DNA of 64,000 nt from Prado023 sp964418695 (lineage in GTDB: Bacteria; Actinomycetota; Actinomycetes; S36-B12; CAIYMF01), in the NCBI GenBank assembly GCA_964418695.1, contig CAYQMN010000016.1, positions 1 to 64,000 on the forward strand. The letters run 5' to 3'. The translations under genes and the position numbers were made by a program. Position 1 is the stretch's first letter; each line of letters begins with the position of its first letter. Under the pieces are notes generated by a model. The model saw only the letters and a list, made by a program, of their open reading frames with translations. It made no database searches and was not told the DNA's origin. Shown piece after piece: positions 54,617-62,867 of this stretch.

Positions 54617-56482
54617 ATGCACTTCATCGGAGTCGACCTGGCCTGGGGGGACGTGAAGCCCACCGGGCTGGCGGTCCTCGATGGTGACGGCGCGCTGCTG
54701 CACGTCTCGTCGGCCGGCACCGACGAGACGATCCTGGCCGCGCTCGCGCCGTACGTGGAGGGCAGCTGCCTGGTGGCGATCGACGCGCCGCTGATCGTCA
54801 CCAATCCGACCGGGAACCGCCCGGCCGAGAAGGCGCTGAACAAGGACTTCGCCCGATTCCACGCCGGGGCGCACCCGGCCAACACCGGCAAGCCCGAGTT
54901 CGCCGACCAGCCTCGCGGGGCCCGGATCGCCCGCCAGCTGGGGCTGGACGTGAACCCCAGGTCCGGGCGCCCACGGCGGGCGATCGAGGTCTACCCGCAT
55001 CCGGCGACGATCGCCCTGTTCCGGCTGGGCCGGACGCTGAAGTACAAGGCCAAGCCGAGCCGGACCCTGCACCTGCTCCGCTCGGAGCTGCTGCTCCTGA
55101 TGGACCTGCTGGAGGGCCTCGCAGCAGCGGATCCTCCGCTGCTGCTGCGGGGTCCGCTGACCGATCAGGAGGCGGCGGCGCACTGGGAGTCCATGCGCGC
55201 AGCGGTCGAGAGCGCGACCCGCAAGGTCGACCTGCGCGCCGTCGAGGACCAGGTGGACGCCGTGCTGTGCGCGTATCTCGCCCTGCTCGCGGCGCGGCAT
55301 CCGGAGCGGATGACCACCTACGGCGACGTCGAGACCGGCTACATCGTCACCCCTACGCTGCCCGAGGACCTGACCCCGACACCTTCGACCGCGCGGACCG
55401 ACGACCCGGCCCCCGCCGCGAGCCCGGCCGGGGTCAGCGCAGGCGCACCCACCGCGAGCAGCCCGGCCGAGATCCTGCCCACCGCCACCTCGGCCACCGT
55501 CGGCGCGGCGGTCGGCGAGTACGCCAGTCAGCACCCGGTCCTGCGACGGGCCGCCGACCAGTACGCGCTGCTGGTGAGCTCGATCCTGGACGACGCCGGG
55601 ATCAACTACCTGACCGTGACCGGTCGCGCGAAGTCGGTGGACTCCTTCGCCGCCAAGGCTGCCCGCACCGTCCAGGGGGCTGCGGTGTTCGCCGACCCGC
55701 TGCGCGACATCCACGACCAGATCGGGATCCGCGTCATCACCTACGTGCACAGCGACGTCCAGGCCGTCGCGGACCTCATCCAGGATCAGCTGATCGTGCA
55801 TGAGGACCGCGACATGGGCCAGGAGACGGCCAGCGAGGGCCGGTTCGGGTATGCCAGCCGGCACCTGCTGGTCACGCTCGACGCGGTGCGCGAGGCGCAG
55901 CCCGGGCTCGAGGTCCTCCAAGGCCGGCGCGCTCAGATCCAGGTGCGCACGGTGCTGCAGCATGCGTGGGCCGAGTTCGAGCACGACATCCGCTACAAGG
56001 GCACGGTCCCCGACGAGCACCGGTCCGACTTCGACCGCCGGTTCACGCTGGCCGCCGGGCTGCTGGAGCTGGCCGACCGCGAGTTCTCCACGATCCGCGA
56101 CCGGCTGCGCAGCGGCGTGACAGGTCCCAGCCTCGAGGCCGCCGACGACGACCCGCGGATCGCCCCCCGCGAGCTGGCCGCGTTCCTCGCCGGCCAGTAC
56201 GCCGACGCCGGCTGGTCGCGCACCGAGCGCTACGCATGGATGTCCCAGCTCCTGCTCGAGCTGGGGATCACGTCGCTGGCGGATCTGGCCACTCGCCTGC
56301 GCGCGGTGGACGGGGAGGCCCTGACCGCCCGGATGCGCTACCGCTACCCGCCCGGGGCCGTGCGACGACTGGATGACGCGCTGCTCTGGTCGCTCGGCGA
56401 GGAGTACGTCGAGCTGCGCGGCAACGCCGACCGCGTACCCGCCCTGCGCAGCCGCCTGGAACGCATGAGCGCCACGGGCTGA
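54617..56482 (+). CDS. DUF429 fused to RelA/SpoT synthetase domain
   Basis: This 621-residue fusion has a DUF429 domain in residues 1-250, with FIGVDLAWGDVKPTGLAVLD (first Asp of the RNase H-like fold), LVAIDAPLIV, and EVYPHPATIALFRL near 140. A Pro/Ser/Ala linker follows (about 250-300). The RelA/SpoT synthetase domain is at about 320-465, with TVTGRAKSVDSFAAKAAR, PLRDIHDQIGIRVI, YASRHLLV and QIQVRTVLQHAWAEFEHDIRYKG. The usual synthetase motifs look intact, so it should make (p)ppGpp or related nucleotides, and no HD hydrolase domain is present. The C-terminus is helical. Domain pairing is unusual; a role for DUF429 as sensor or nuclease is unproven. Confidence 0.85.
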   Translation: MHFIGVDLAWGDVKPTGLAVLDGDGALLHVSSAGTDETILAALAPYVEGSCLVAIDAPLIVTNPTGNRPAEKALNKDFARFHAGAHPANTGKPEFADQPRGARIARQLGLDVNPRSGRPRRAIEVYPHPATIALFRLGRTLKYKAKPSRTLHLLRSELLLLMDLLEGLAAADPPLLLRGPLTDQEAAAHWESMRAAVESATRKVDLRAVEDQVDAVLCAYLALLAARHPERMTTYGDVETGYIVTPTLPEDLTPTPSTARTDDPAPAASPAGVSAGAPTASSPAEILPTATSATVGAAVGEYASQHPVLRRAADQYALLVSSILDDAGINYLTVTGRAKSVDSFAAKAARTVQGAAVFADPLRDIHDQIGIRVITYVHSDVQAVADLIQDQLIVHEDRDMGQETASEGRFGYASRHLLVTLDAVREAQPGLEVLQGRRAQIQVRTVLQHAWAEFEHDIRYKGTVPDEHRSDFDRRFTLAAGLLELADREFSTIRDRLRSGVTGPSLEAADDDPRIAPRELAAFLAGQYADAGWSRTERYAWMSQLLLELGITSLADLATRLRAVDGEALTARMRYRYPPGAVRRLDDALLWSLGEEYVELRGNADRVPALRSRLERMSATG

Positions 56483-56500
56483 GGACGGCTCCGACCCGGT

Positions 56501-57226
56501 CTACCCCGCCGTCGCCCGCCGGAGCAGATCTTCGAAGGGGGTCGGGGCTGCGAACTGGTCGGCGACGGTTCGCCGGCGGGGACTCGGCTGGGTCAGGGGT
56601 CCGGGGCCCGAGATCTGCGCCGCCAGCTCGCGCGCGGCGCGGGTGATCCGCGGGGCGAGGTCGTGCCCCGCGAAGTCGTCGGTGGCGGCGAAGACCCCGG
56701 TCGGGACGACGACGGCGTGCAGGTAGGCGAACAGCGGTCGCAGCGCGTGCTCGAGGACCAGCGAGTGCCGCGGGGTCCCGGCGGTCGCGGCGATGAGCAC
56801 GGGCGTTGCGTCGAGCGCCCCGGGAGTCAGCACGTCGAAGAAGGTCTTGAACAGGCCCGAGTAGGACGCGGCGAACACCGGGGTCACGACGATCAGCCCG
56901 TCGGCCGCCTGGACCGCGGCCTGCGCGGTCGCCAGCTCCGGCGCAGCGAAGCCCGTGAGGAGCTGGTCGGTCAGCTGGTGGGCCAGGTGGCGCAGCTCGA
57001 CGTGGGTGACCTCCACCTGTCCATGCAGGTCGGCCGGCTCGGGCACGACGACCTGCCGGGGGAAGACAGCCGGCTCCGACACCTCGCCCTGTCCCGGCCC
57101 GGCCGACCGCTCCGGCCCCGCCGTCTGCCCGAGTGCGTCGATCGTGGCGGTGGTGAGCCGGTCGGCGAGCAGCCGGGTGGAGGAGGGGTTCGACAGGCCC
57201 GCGGAGACGACGACGAGCGAGGTCAT
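56501..57226 (-). CDS. FMN reductase (NADPH-dependent, flavodoxin-like)
   Basis: This 241-residue protein has the FMN reductase start LVVVSAGLSNPSSTRLLADRL and VVTPVFAASYSGLFKTFFDVLTP (flavin loop), then IAATAGTPRHSLVLEHALRPLFAYL. Residues 35-70 carry an inserted Pro/Gln/Val-rich stretch (SEPAVFPRQVVVPEPADL) not usual for the family. It supplies reduced FMN; the start overlaps the stop of the LLM gene as ATGA, so the two act as a two-component monooxygenase pair. Confidence 0.87.
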   Translation of the reverse strand: MTSLVVVSAGLSNPSSTRLLADRLTTATIDALGQTAGPERSAGPGQGEVSEPAVFPRQVVVPEPADLHGQVEVTHVELRHLAHQLTDQLLTGFAAPELATAQAAVQAADGLIVVTPVFAASYSGLFKTFFDVLTPGALDATPVLIAATAGTPRHSLVLEHALRPLFAYLHAVVVPTGVFAATDDFAGHDLAPRITRAARELAAQISGPGPLTQPSPRRRTVADQFAAPTPFEDLLRRATAG

Positions 57227-58371
57227 GAGGCGAGCACCCTTCGGTCGGAACGCCCGGTGACGTCGTCCCCGGCGGCGTAGACGGTCGAGTCGGTCGGCCC
57301 ACCTGCGGTCGCGACCAGCGATGCGTGCGTCGGCGCGTCGGGCACCTGCGCCGGCCGGCCCTCGGCCATGCCGGCGCGCAGGTCGGGCAGGATCTCGCCG
57401 AGCAGGTCCAGCTGCTCCAGCACCGTCTTGAGCGGCAGCCCGGCATGGTCGACCAGGAAGAGCTGGCGCTGGTAGTGGCCGATGTAGTCGCGGAACCCGA
57501 GGGTCCGCTCGAGGACCTGCTGCGGCGAGCCGACGGTCAGCGGGGTGGCCTCGGTGAACTCCTCCAGCGAGGGCCCGTGCCCGTAGACCGGGGCGTTGTC
57601 GAAGTACGGACGGAACTCGTTCCACGCGTCCTGGCTGTGGCGGCGCATGAAGAACTGGCCGCCTAGGCCGACGATCGCCTGGTCGGCGCTGCCGTGGCCG
57701 TAGTGCTCGAACCGCCGGCGGTAGAGGTCGACCATCTGCTTGCTGTGACTGGCCGGCCAGAAGATGTGGTTGTGGAAGAAGCCGTCTCCGTAATAGGCGG
57801 CCTGCTCGGCGATCTCGGGGCTGCGGATGGAGCCGTGCCAGACGAACGGCGGCACGCCGTCGAGGGGGCGCGGCGTCGAGGTGAACTCCTGCAGCGGCGT
57901 GCGGTGCTTGCCGCTCCAGCTGACGACATCCTCACGCCACAGCCGATGCAGCAGCGCGTAGTTCTCGATCGCCAGGTTGATCCCCTGGCGGATGTCCTTG
58001 CCGAACCACGGGTAGACCGGTCCGGTGTTGCCCCGGCCCATCATCAGGTCCATCCGGCCGTCGGCAAGGTGCTGCAGGTAGGCGTAGTCCTGGGCGATGC
58101 GCACCGGGTCGTTCGTGGTGACGAGCGTCGTGCTCGTGGACAGGACGAGCCGCGAGGTCTGCGCGGCGAGGTGGGCCAGCAGGACCGGCGGGTTCGCGGG
58201 CGCGGCGAACGGCGGGTTGTGGTGCTCCCCGGTCGCGAACACGTCCAGGCCGATCTCCTCGGCCTTCTTGGCGATGGTGACGGTCGCCTTGATGCGCTCG
58301 TGCTCGGTCGGCGTGATCCCCGTGGTCGGATCCGTCGTGACGTCGCCGACGGTGAAGATCCCGAACTGCAT
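57223..58371 (-). CDS. LLM-class flavin-dependent oxidoreductase
   Basis: This 382-residue luciferase-like monooxygenase begins FGIFTVGDVTTDP and shows GLDVFATGEHHNPPFAAPANPPVLLAHLAAQTSRLVLSTSTTLVTTNDPVRIAQDYAYLQHLADGRM, the typical TIM-barrel blocks, plus SPQQVLERTLGFRD near residue 300. It oxidises a small substrate using FMNH2 made by the next gene. The ATG at 58371 is used. A less GC-rich stretch at 58400-58450 probably holds its promoter. Confidence 0.87.
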   Translation of the reverse strand: MQFGIFTVGDVTTDPTTGITPTEHERIKATVTIAKKAEEIGLDVFATGEHHNPPFAAPANPPVLLAHLAAQTSRLVLSTSTTLVTTNDPVRIAQDYAYLQHLADGRMDLMMGRGNTGPVYPWFGKDIRQGINLAIENYALLHRLWREDVVSWSGKHRTPLQEFTSTPRPLDGVPPFVWHGSIRSPEIAEQAAYYGDGFFHNHIFWPASHSKQMVDLYRRRFEHYGHGSADQAIVGLGGQFFMRRHSQDAWNEFRPYFDNAPVYGHGPSLEEFTEATPLTVGSPQQVLERTLGFRDYIGHYQRQLFLVDHAGLPLKTVLEQLDLLGEILPDLRAGMAEGRPAQVPDAPTHASLVATAGGPTDSTVYAAGDDVTGRSDRRVLAS

Positions 58372-58562
58372 CGCTGCCTCCGCTCCGGTGCGCACCGCAC
58401 CCCCAGCTGGGTGCCCGCTCACAGGGTGAACAGTAGATGATGGTTCAACTATTCCAGCGAAGCGGTGGGGTGGCCGCCCCACGGCCGTGGTCGGGGCGCC
58501 GGGGTCGAGGGCCGGGGGCGGCACCCGAGGGGGTGTCGGGCAGTGGGGTGACCGGCGCGGAG

Positions 58563-59996
58563 TCACGCGCCGAGCAGTCCCTGGCCGAGGTGCTGGCCCT
58601 CGGTGACACCGGGCGGGACCGCGAACAGCGCCGAGCCGATCGGCGTGGTCCAGACGTTGAGGACGTCGGCCTCGGCCAAGCGCTGCTGGAGGGGCACGAA
58701 CTGGGCGACCGGGTCGGCCATGCAGGCCACGAACACCTGCCCGGCGTCGGCGGACCCGTCGGGCCGGATTCCGTCGTCGTAGCTGTAGGGGCGGCGCAGG
58801 ATCCGCTCGACCGGCCGGTGCGCGTGCGCCAGTCGGATGTGCGCGGTGTCGGCGATCACCGGGAACCCGTCGGCGTCCGTTTCCGCGAAGTCCGCGCCGG
58901 TGAGCTCGGTCCCGCCGGTGAGCGGGGCACCGTCGGACAGCCGCCGTCCCACCGCCTGCTCCTTGGCGTCGCGGCCCAGGCTGCCCCAGGTCTCCAGGTC
59001 CATCGCGATCCGCCGGACGACCAGGGCAGTGCCCCCCTCCAGCCACTCCGGGGTGCTCGGGCCCGGCGGGATCCAGACGACTCGGTCGAAGTCGTCGGTG
59101 CCGGGCGTCGGGTTGACCGTGCCGTCGACCTGTCCGAACAGGTTGCGCCCGGTCATGCCGGCCGGGGCGCTGCCGACGCTGCGCAGGAAGCCGGACTGCA
59201 CCCAGCGCAGGGTCGCGAAGGTCCGCGCGTCGCCGAGCAGCACGCGCACCGCGTGGGCGACGGTGACGGGGTCGTCGGCGGCGACCTGCAGCAGCAGGTC
59301 GCCCCCGCTCCACCGCGGCCGGAGCCGGTCGACGCTGAAGGACGGGAGGCCGCTTGCGAGCCACCCGGGCGCTTCGGCGGTGCGCCCGGCGGCCGTCAGC
59401 AGCCCGAGGCCGAAGCCGACCGTCACCGTGAGCCGGGCCGGCAGGGCCGCGAGCTCGGGGGTGGGATCGGCCAGGGCGGGCCGGCCGCTGGTCAGCCGGG
59501 CGATGTCCTCGGTGAGCACCCGCATGAGACGGACCAGCGCGCCGCGGTCCACCCCGGGTCGCAGGTCGAGCGCGAGGAAGCGGGCGTGCGCCTGGGCCCT
59601 GGTGGCGATGCCCGCCTGGTGGGCGCCGTAGCAGGGCTCGACGGAAAGGCCGGCCGCGGCCGGCCCGTCGAGACCTGCCGCACGGGCCCCGCCGGGACCG
59701 GTCGCTGAGGCCGAGGCAGGGTCGGCCGAGGTGCTGTCCGCCCCCCGCGCGTAGCCGGTGGTCGCGCCGACGGCCAGGCCACCCAGTCCGATCCCGAAGG
59801 CGCCGAGCAGGCCTCGCCTGCTGACCGTGGTCGCGCGCCCCGCTTCCCGGGGGGCCGCGGGGCTAGGGCCGGCGCTGTCCTCCGTCGGGCTGGCGGCCGC
59901 TGGACTGGGGTCCGCGGGGCCGGCGGCCGCCGGTCCGCAGCCCACCGATCCGCTCTCCGTCCGGCCGCGCGCGGTCGGTGCTGGGCCGCCGGTCAT
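58563..59996 (-). CDS. Tat-exported DyP-type (EfeB-like) peroxidase
   Basis: This 477-residue heme peroxidase precursor has a long Ala/Pro N-terminus and Tat signal VSRRGLLGAFGIGLGGLAVGATTG. The DyP signature is NLFGQVDGTVNP (GxxDG). The proximal heme histidine lies in HIRLAHAHRP with the distal RRPYSYDDG after it. EfeB-like enzymes strip or use heme and iron in the cell envelope. The start overlaps the stop of the copper chaperone gene, so the two are an operon. Confidence 0.88.
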   Translation of the reverse strand: MTGGPAPTARGRTESGSVGCGPAAAGPADPSPAAASPTEDSAGPSPAAPREAGRATTVSRRGLLGAFGIGLGGLAVGATTGYARGADSTSADPASASATGPGGARAAGLDGPAAAGLSVEPCYGAHQAGIATRAQAHARFLALDLRPGVDRGALVRLMRVLTEDIARLTSGRPALADPTPELAALPARLTVTVGFGLGLLTAAGRTAEAPGWLASGLPSFSVDRLRPRWSGGDLLLQVAADDPVTVAHAVRVLLGDARTFATLRWVQSGFLRSVGSAPAGMTGRNLFGQVDGTVNPTPGTDDFDRVVWIPPGPSTPEWLEGGTALVVRRIAMDLETWGSLGRDAKEQAVGRRLSDGAPLTGGTELTGADFAETDADGFPVIADTAHIRLAHAHRPVERILRRPYSYDDGIRPDGSADAGQVFVACMADPVAQFVPLQQRLAEADVLNVWTTPIGSALFAVPPGVTEGQHLGQGLLGA

Positions 59997-60598
59997 GAGG
60001 CGTCACGGGGCGACGCCGACATGGCCATGTCCCCCTCGTACTCCTCCTGCGCGCCGCTGAACTCCCTGGCCTGTGCGTTGAAGCTCGTGGGGGCACCCAT
60101 GGAGCAGGTCAGGGTGAACGCGACCTCGTCGCCGGGCTCGATCGGCTCGCTGACGCCCATGAGCATCAGGTGCAGCCCGCCCGGTTCGAGGGTCACCGTG
60201 GCCCCGGGGGCGAGCTCGAACCCACCTGCCTTGGGCTGCATCTCCATCTGGCCCTCGGCGCCGACGACCTCGTGCAGCTCGACCGTGGCCGACGCCGACG
60301 AGGAGGCGGCGGTGACGGTGACGGACTCGGCCGAAGGGTTGGCCAGGGTGCCGAACGCGGCCGTCATCCCCGAGGTGGCGGACTTGACCCACGCGTCGGC
60401 GACGGTAACTGGGCAGCTCGCGGCAGCACCGGCCGCGGGCGAGCCCGCCGAGCTCGCGCCGGCATCGACCGGGTCGGAGCAGGCGGCGAGGGCGGCGGTG
60501 GTCAGGACGGCGACCGCGGCGGTCGCCAGGGATCGGGAGGCCATGAGGGATCGGGAGGACAGGGGGAGTCGGGGAGACAGGGGGGATCGCGCGGACAT
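59993..60598 (-). CDS. PCu(A)C copper chaperone lipoprotein
   Basis: This 201-residue lipoprotein precursor has a lipobox AALAAC near residue 39. The copper site pattern HEVVGAEGQMEMQPKAGGFELAPGATVTLEPGGLHLMLMG follows the H-x10-M-x21-H-x-M plan. A Ser/Arg/Leu repeat stretch (SARSPLSPRLPLSSRSLMASRSL) precedes the signal. Such chaperones deliver copper to oxidases. ATG 60598 is used; ATG 60544 is possible. Co-transcribed with the DyP gene downstream. Confidence 0.82.
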   Translation of the reverse strand: MSARSPLSPRLPLSSRSLMASRSLATAAVAVLTTAALAACSDPVDAGASSAGSPAAGAAASCPVTVADAWVKSATSGMTAAFGTLANPSAESVTVTAASSSASATVELHEVVGAEGQMEMQPKAGGFELAPGATVTLEPGGLHLMLMGVSEPIEPGDEVAFTLTCSMGAPTSFNAQAREFSGAQEEYEGDMAMSASPRDAS

Positions 60599-60793
60599 GG
60601 GGGAAGGCCTTTCGAGCAGGTGCTGGGCGGGTGGTGACGACGGCGCGCTGACCCAGCCGACGACGTGGCGCGCGAGCGGGTTCGTGGGGATGGCGCACCC
60701 GCGTGCCCGCTGCGTGCCCTGAACGGCGCCTGAGGCCGACGCTGCACGGCCGGGCGAGGGAGCGCTGATCAACCGCCGAGGCGGCTGGATCGG

Positions 60794-61504
60794 TCAGGGA
60801 ACAGCCACACCCAGGGGCGGTCCACGCCGCACCACGTCTGCTGCGAGCACGCGCAGGACGAGCCCGAGCCGGTCCCTCGGGGCCGCGAGGGCACGCGAGG
60901 GCTCTCCCGCCTCGGCCACCCGGGGTGCCGGACGCAGGACGAGCAGCGCGGCCCCGAGCGCATGGCGCACGGTCGTCAGTGCGGTGCCCAGGTGGGACAC
61001 GCACGCCTCGAGCCACCGCAGCAGCAGGCCGACGGTCAGGGCCGCGCAGAGGTGTGCGACCGGCATCGCCCACCCGCTGCTGTGCGCCCCGTGCAGACCG
61101 TGGGCCGCGGACGTCCCGGCCACGGCGAGCGGGTGCCCGGCGGGCTGGACGGCGAGCGGGTGCCCGGCGTGCTCGACGGCCAGCGTGCGCAGGCCCGGCT
61201 GAACGGGGCCGGCCACGGCGTGGACGAATGCCTGGCCGGCCAGCAGCCCCACGGTGGCGGCCGCATCGTCGAGTGCGTCGGCCCAGCGCCGCCGCGAGAG
61301 GTGCCCGGAGAGCCACGTCCCCACGGCCACGACGCCCGAGACCAGGAGCGCGAGCAGGACCGCCATCACCAGCAAGGGGCCGAACGGGACGGCGGTCCAG
61401 CCAGCCGCCCACAGGTGCGCTGCCGTGCCCAGCAGGATCGACGCGGCGACCAGGACGCTGCCGCGCACGAGTGCGCTGACCCTGTCGTCCTTCGCGCGCG
61501 GCAC
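60794..61504 (-). CDS. Unknown membrane protein with repeated His-Pro motif
   Basis: This 236-residue protein has helices at about 15-35, 38-65 and around 155-170 and 185-205, with a middle soluble region containing the repeat AGHPLAVQPAGHPLAVAG and several His residues. I do not recognise the family. Position next to the copper-chaperone operon and the His residues might hint at metal handling, but this is weak. It ends 195 bp before the PCu(A)C gene start. Confidence 0.6.
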   Translation of the reverse strand: MPRAKDDRVSALVRGSVLVAASILLGTAAHLWAAGWTAVPFGPLLVMAVLLALLVSGVVAVGTWLSGHLSRRRWADALDDAAATVGLLAGQAFVHAVAGPVQPGLRTLAVEHAGHPLAVQPAGHPLAVAGTSAAHGLHGAHSSGWAMPVAHLCAALTVGLLLRWLEACVSHLGTALTTVRHALGAALLVLRPAPRVAEAGEPSRALAAPRDRLGLVLRVLAADVVRRGPPLGVAVP

Positions 61505-61599
61505 CGCGCAACGGTAGCGGGCACGCCGTCCTCGTCAGCGACGAGGTTGCTGCCGGGGCGAGGTCGGCGAGCGTGGGCCGGCGAGGGTGTCCGGGCGGC

Positions 61600-62772
61600 T
61601 CAGCGGACCGCGGTGACCAGGTCCTGGCTGGCCCGCTCGATCGCCTCGGGGGACAGCGCGTGCGAGATGGCCATCGCCGCGGCCCCGAGCACGCCGGACT
61701 GCTCGCCCGTGACCGAGGGCACGATCTGCAGGTGCTCGGTCGCCAGGGGCAGCGAGCGCCGGTAGACCTCCTCGCGGATCCCGGCCAGCAGGTGCTCGCC
61801 GGCGACCGCCAGCGACCCGCCGACCACCACCACGGACGGGTTGATGAAGTTCACGATCATGGCGACGACGCCGCCGATGTCCCGGCCCGCCTGCCGCACC
61901 GCGCGGATCGCCGTCAGGTCGCCGGCGCGGACCTGCTCGGCCACCTGGCTCGCGCTGGTCACGTCGGTCCCGTGCCTGCGCAGCACGCGGGCGATCGCCG
62001 GCCCGGCGGCCACCGCCTCGACGCACCCGATGTTGCCGCACCGGCACAGGTCGTCCGAGGGCCGGTCGACGCGGATGTGCCCCACGTCGCCGGCGGTTCC
62101 CTGCGCGCCGCGCTGCAGCTCCCCGCCGGCGATGATGCCCGCGCCGATCCCGGTGGACACCTTGATCAGCACCAGGTCGGCCACGTCGGGGAACTGGGTG
62201 CGCTGCTCGCCCAGCGCCATGATGTTGACGTCGTTGTCGACGAGCACCGGAACGTCGAACGAGCCCCGGATGCGGGCCGGCACGTCGAACCGGTCCCAGC
62301 CGGGCATGATCGGCGGGTTGATCGCCCGGCCGGTGGAGTGCTCGACCGGACCGGGCAGCCCGATGCCGATGGCGACCAGGTCCGCGCGGCTCCGGCCGGC
62401 CGTGGCCAGCAGGCCCTCGATCGCCCGCACCACCCACGCCAGCACGACGTCGGGTCCCTCGGCGATGTCCAGGTCGGCCCGCTGCTCGGCCAGCGGCACC
62501 CCCGACAGATCCGCGATCGCCGCCCGGGCGTGCGTGGCGCCCAGGTCGATCCCGGCCACCAGTCGGGCCCCCGTGTTGACCGCGAGGAGCGAGGGTGGGC
62601 GGCCGCCGGTCGAGGTGCCGTCGCCGAAGGGCGTGACCAGGCCCAGCCGGAGCAGGACGTCCACCCGGGCGGCGATGGTCGAGCGGGCCAGCCCGGTCGA
62701 CTGCGCGAGCTCCGCCCGGGTCATCGGCCGGCCCTCGCGCTGGAGCAGCGCGAACACGTCACTGGCCCTCAC
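61600..62772 (-). CDS. ROK-family transcriptional regulator
   Basis: This 390-residue protein has an N-terminal winged helix (VFALLQREGRPMTRAELAQSTGLARSTIAARVDVLLRLGLVT) and a ROK sugar-kinase-like domain: GIDLGATHARAAIADLSG (ATP loop), NDVNIMALGE, and the zinc motif GHIRVDRP to CRCGNIGCVE. It probably represses sugar-uptake genes and is divergent from the sugar ABC ATPase gene, which fits. The start is GTG 62772. Confidence 0.9.
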   Translation of the reverse strand: MRASDVFALLQREGRPMTRAELAQSTGLARSTIAARVDVLLRLGLVTPFGDGTSTGGRPPSLLAVNTGARLVAGIDLGATHARAAIADLSGVPLAEQRADLDIAEGPDVVLAWVVRAIEGLLATAGRSRADLVAIGIGLPGPVEHSTGRAINPPIMPGWDRFDVPARIRGSFDVPVLVDNDVNIMALGEQRTQFPDVADLVLIKVSTGIGAGIIAGGELQRGAQGTAGDVGHIRVDRPSDDLCRCGNIGCVEAVAAGPAIARVLRRHGTDVTSASQVAEQVRAGDLTAIRAVRQAGRDIGGVVAMIVNFINPSVVVVGGSLAVAGEHLLAGIREEVYRRSLPLATEHLQIVPSVTGEQSGVLGAAAMAISHALSPEAIERASQDLVTAVR

Positions 62773-62815
62773 GGCGCCGATTGAACCACTGAGGCTTGCG
62801 TACGTCGACCCGACG

Positions 62816-62841
62816 ACTTCTGCCGATCTCTCGACAGAAGT
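62816..62841. promoter_or_regulatory. Inverted repeat ACTTCTG-N12-CAGAAGT, putative ROK operator
   Basis: The 7-bp arms lie at 62816-62822 and 62835-62841 in the 95-bp gap between the ROK regulator start (62772) and the ABC ATPase start (62868). Such inverted repeats are common ROK binding sites. Position and symmetry support a regulatory role; binding is not shown. Confidence 0.5.
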
Positions 62842-62867
62842 CCCTCGCGTGTGCCACAGTGCGCTTC

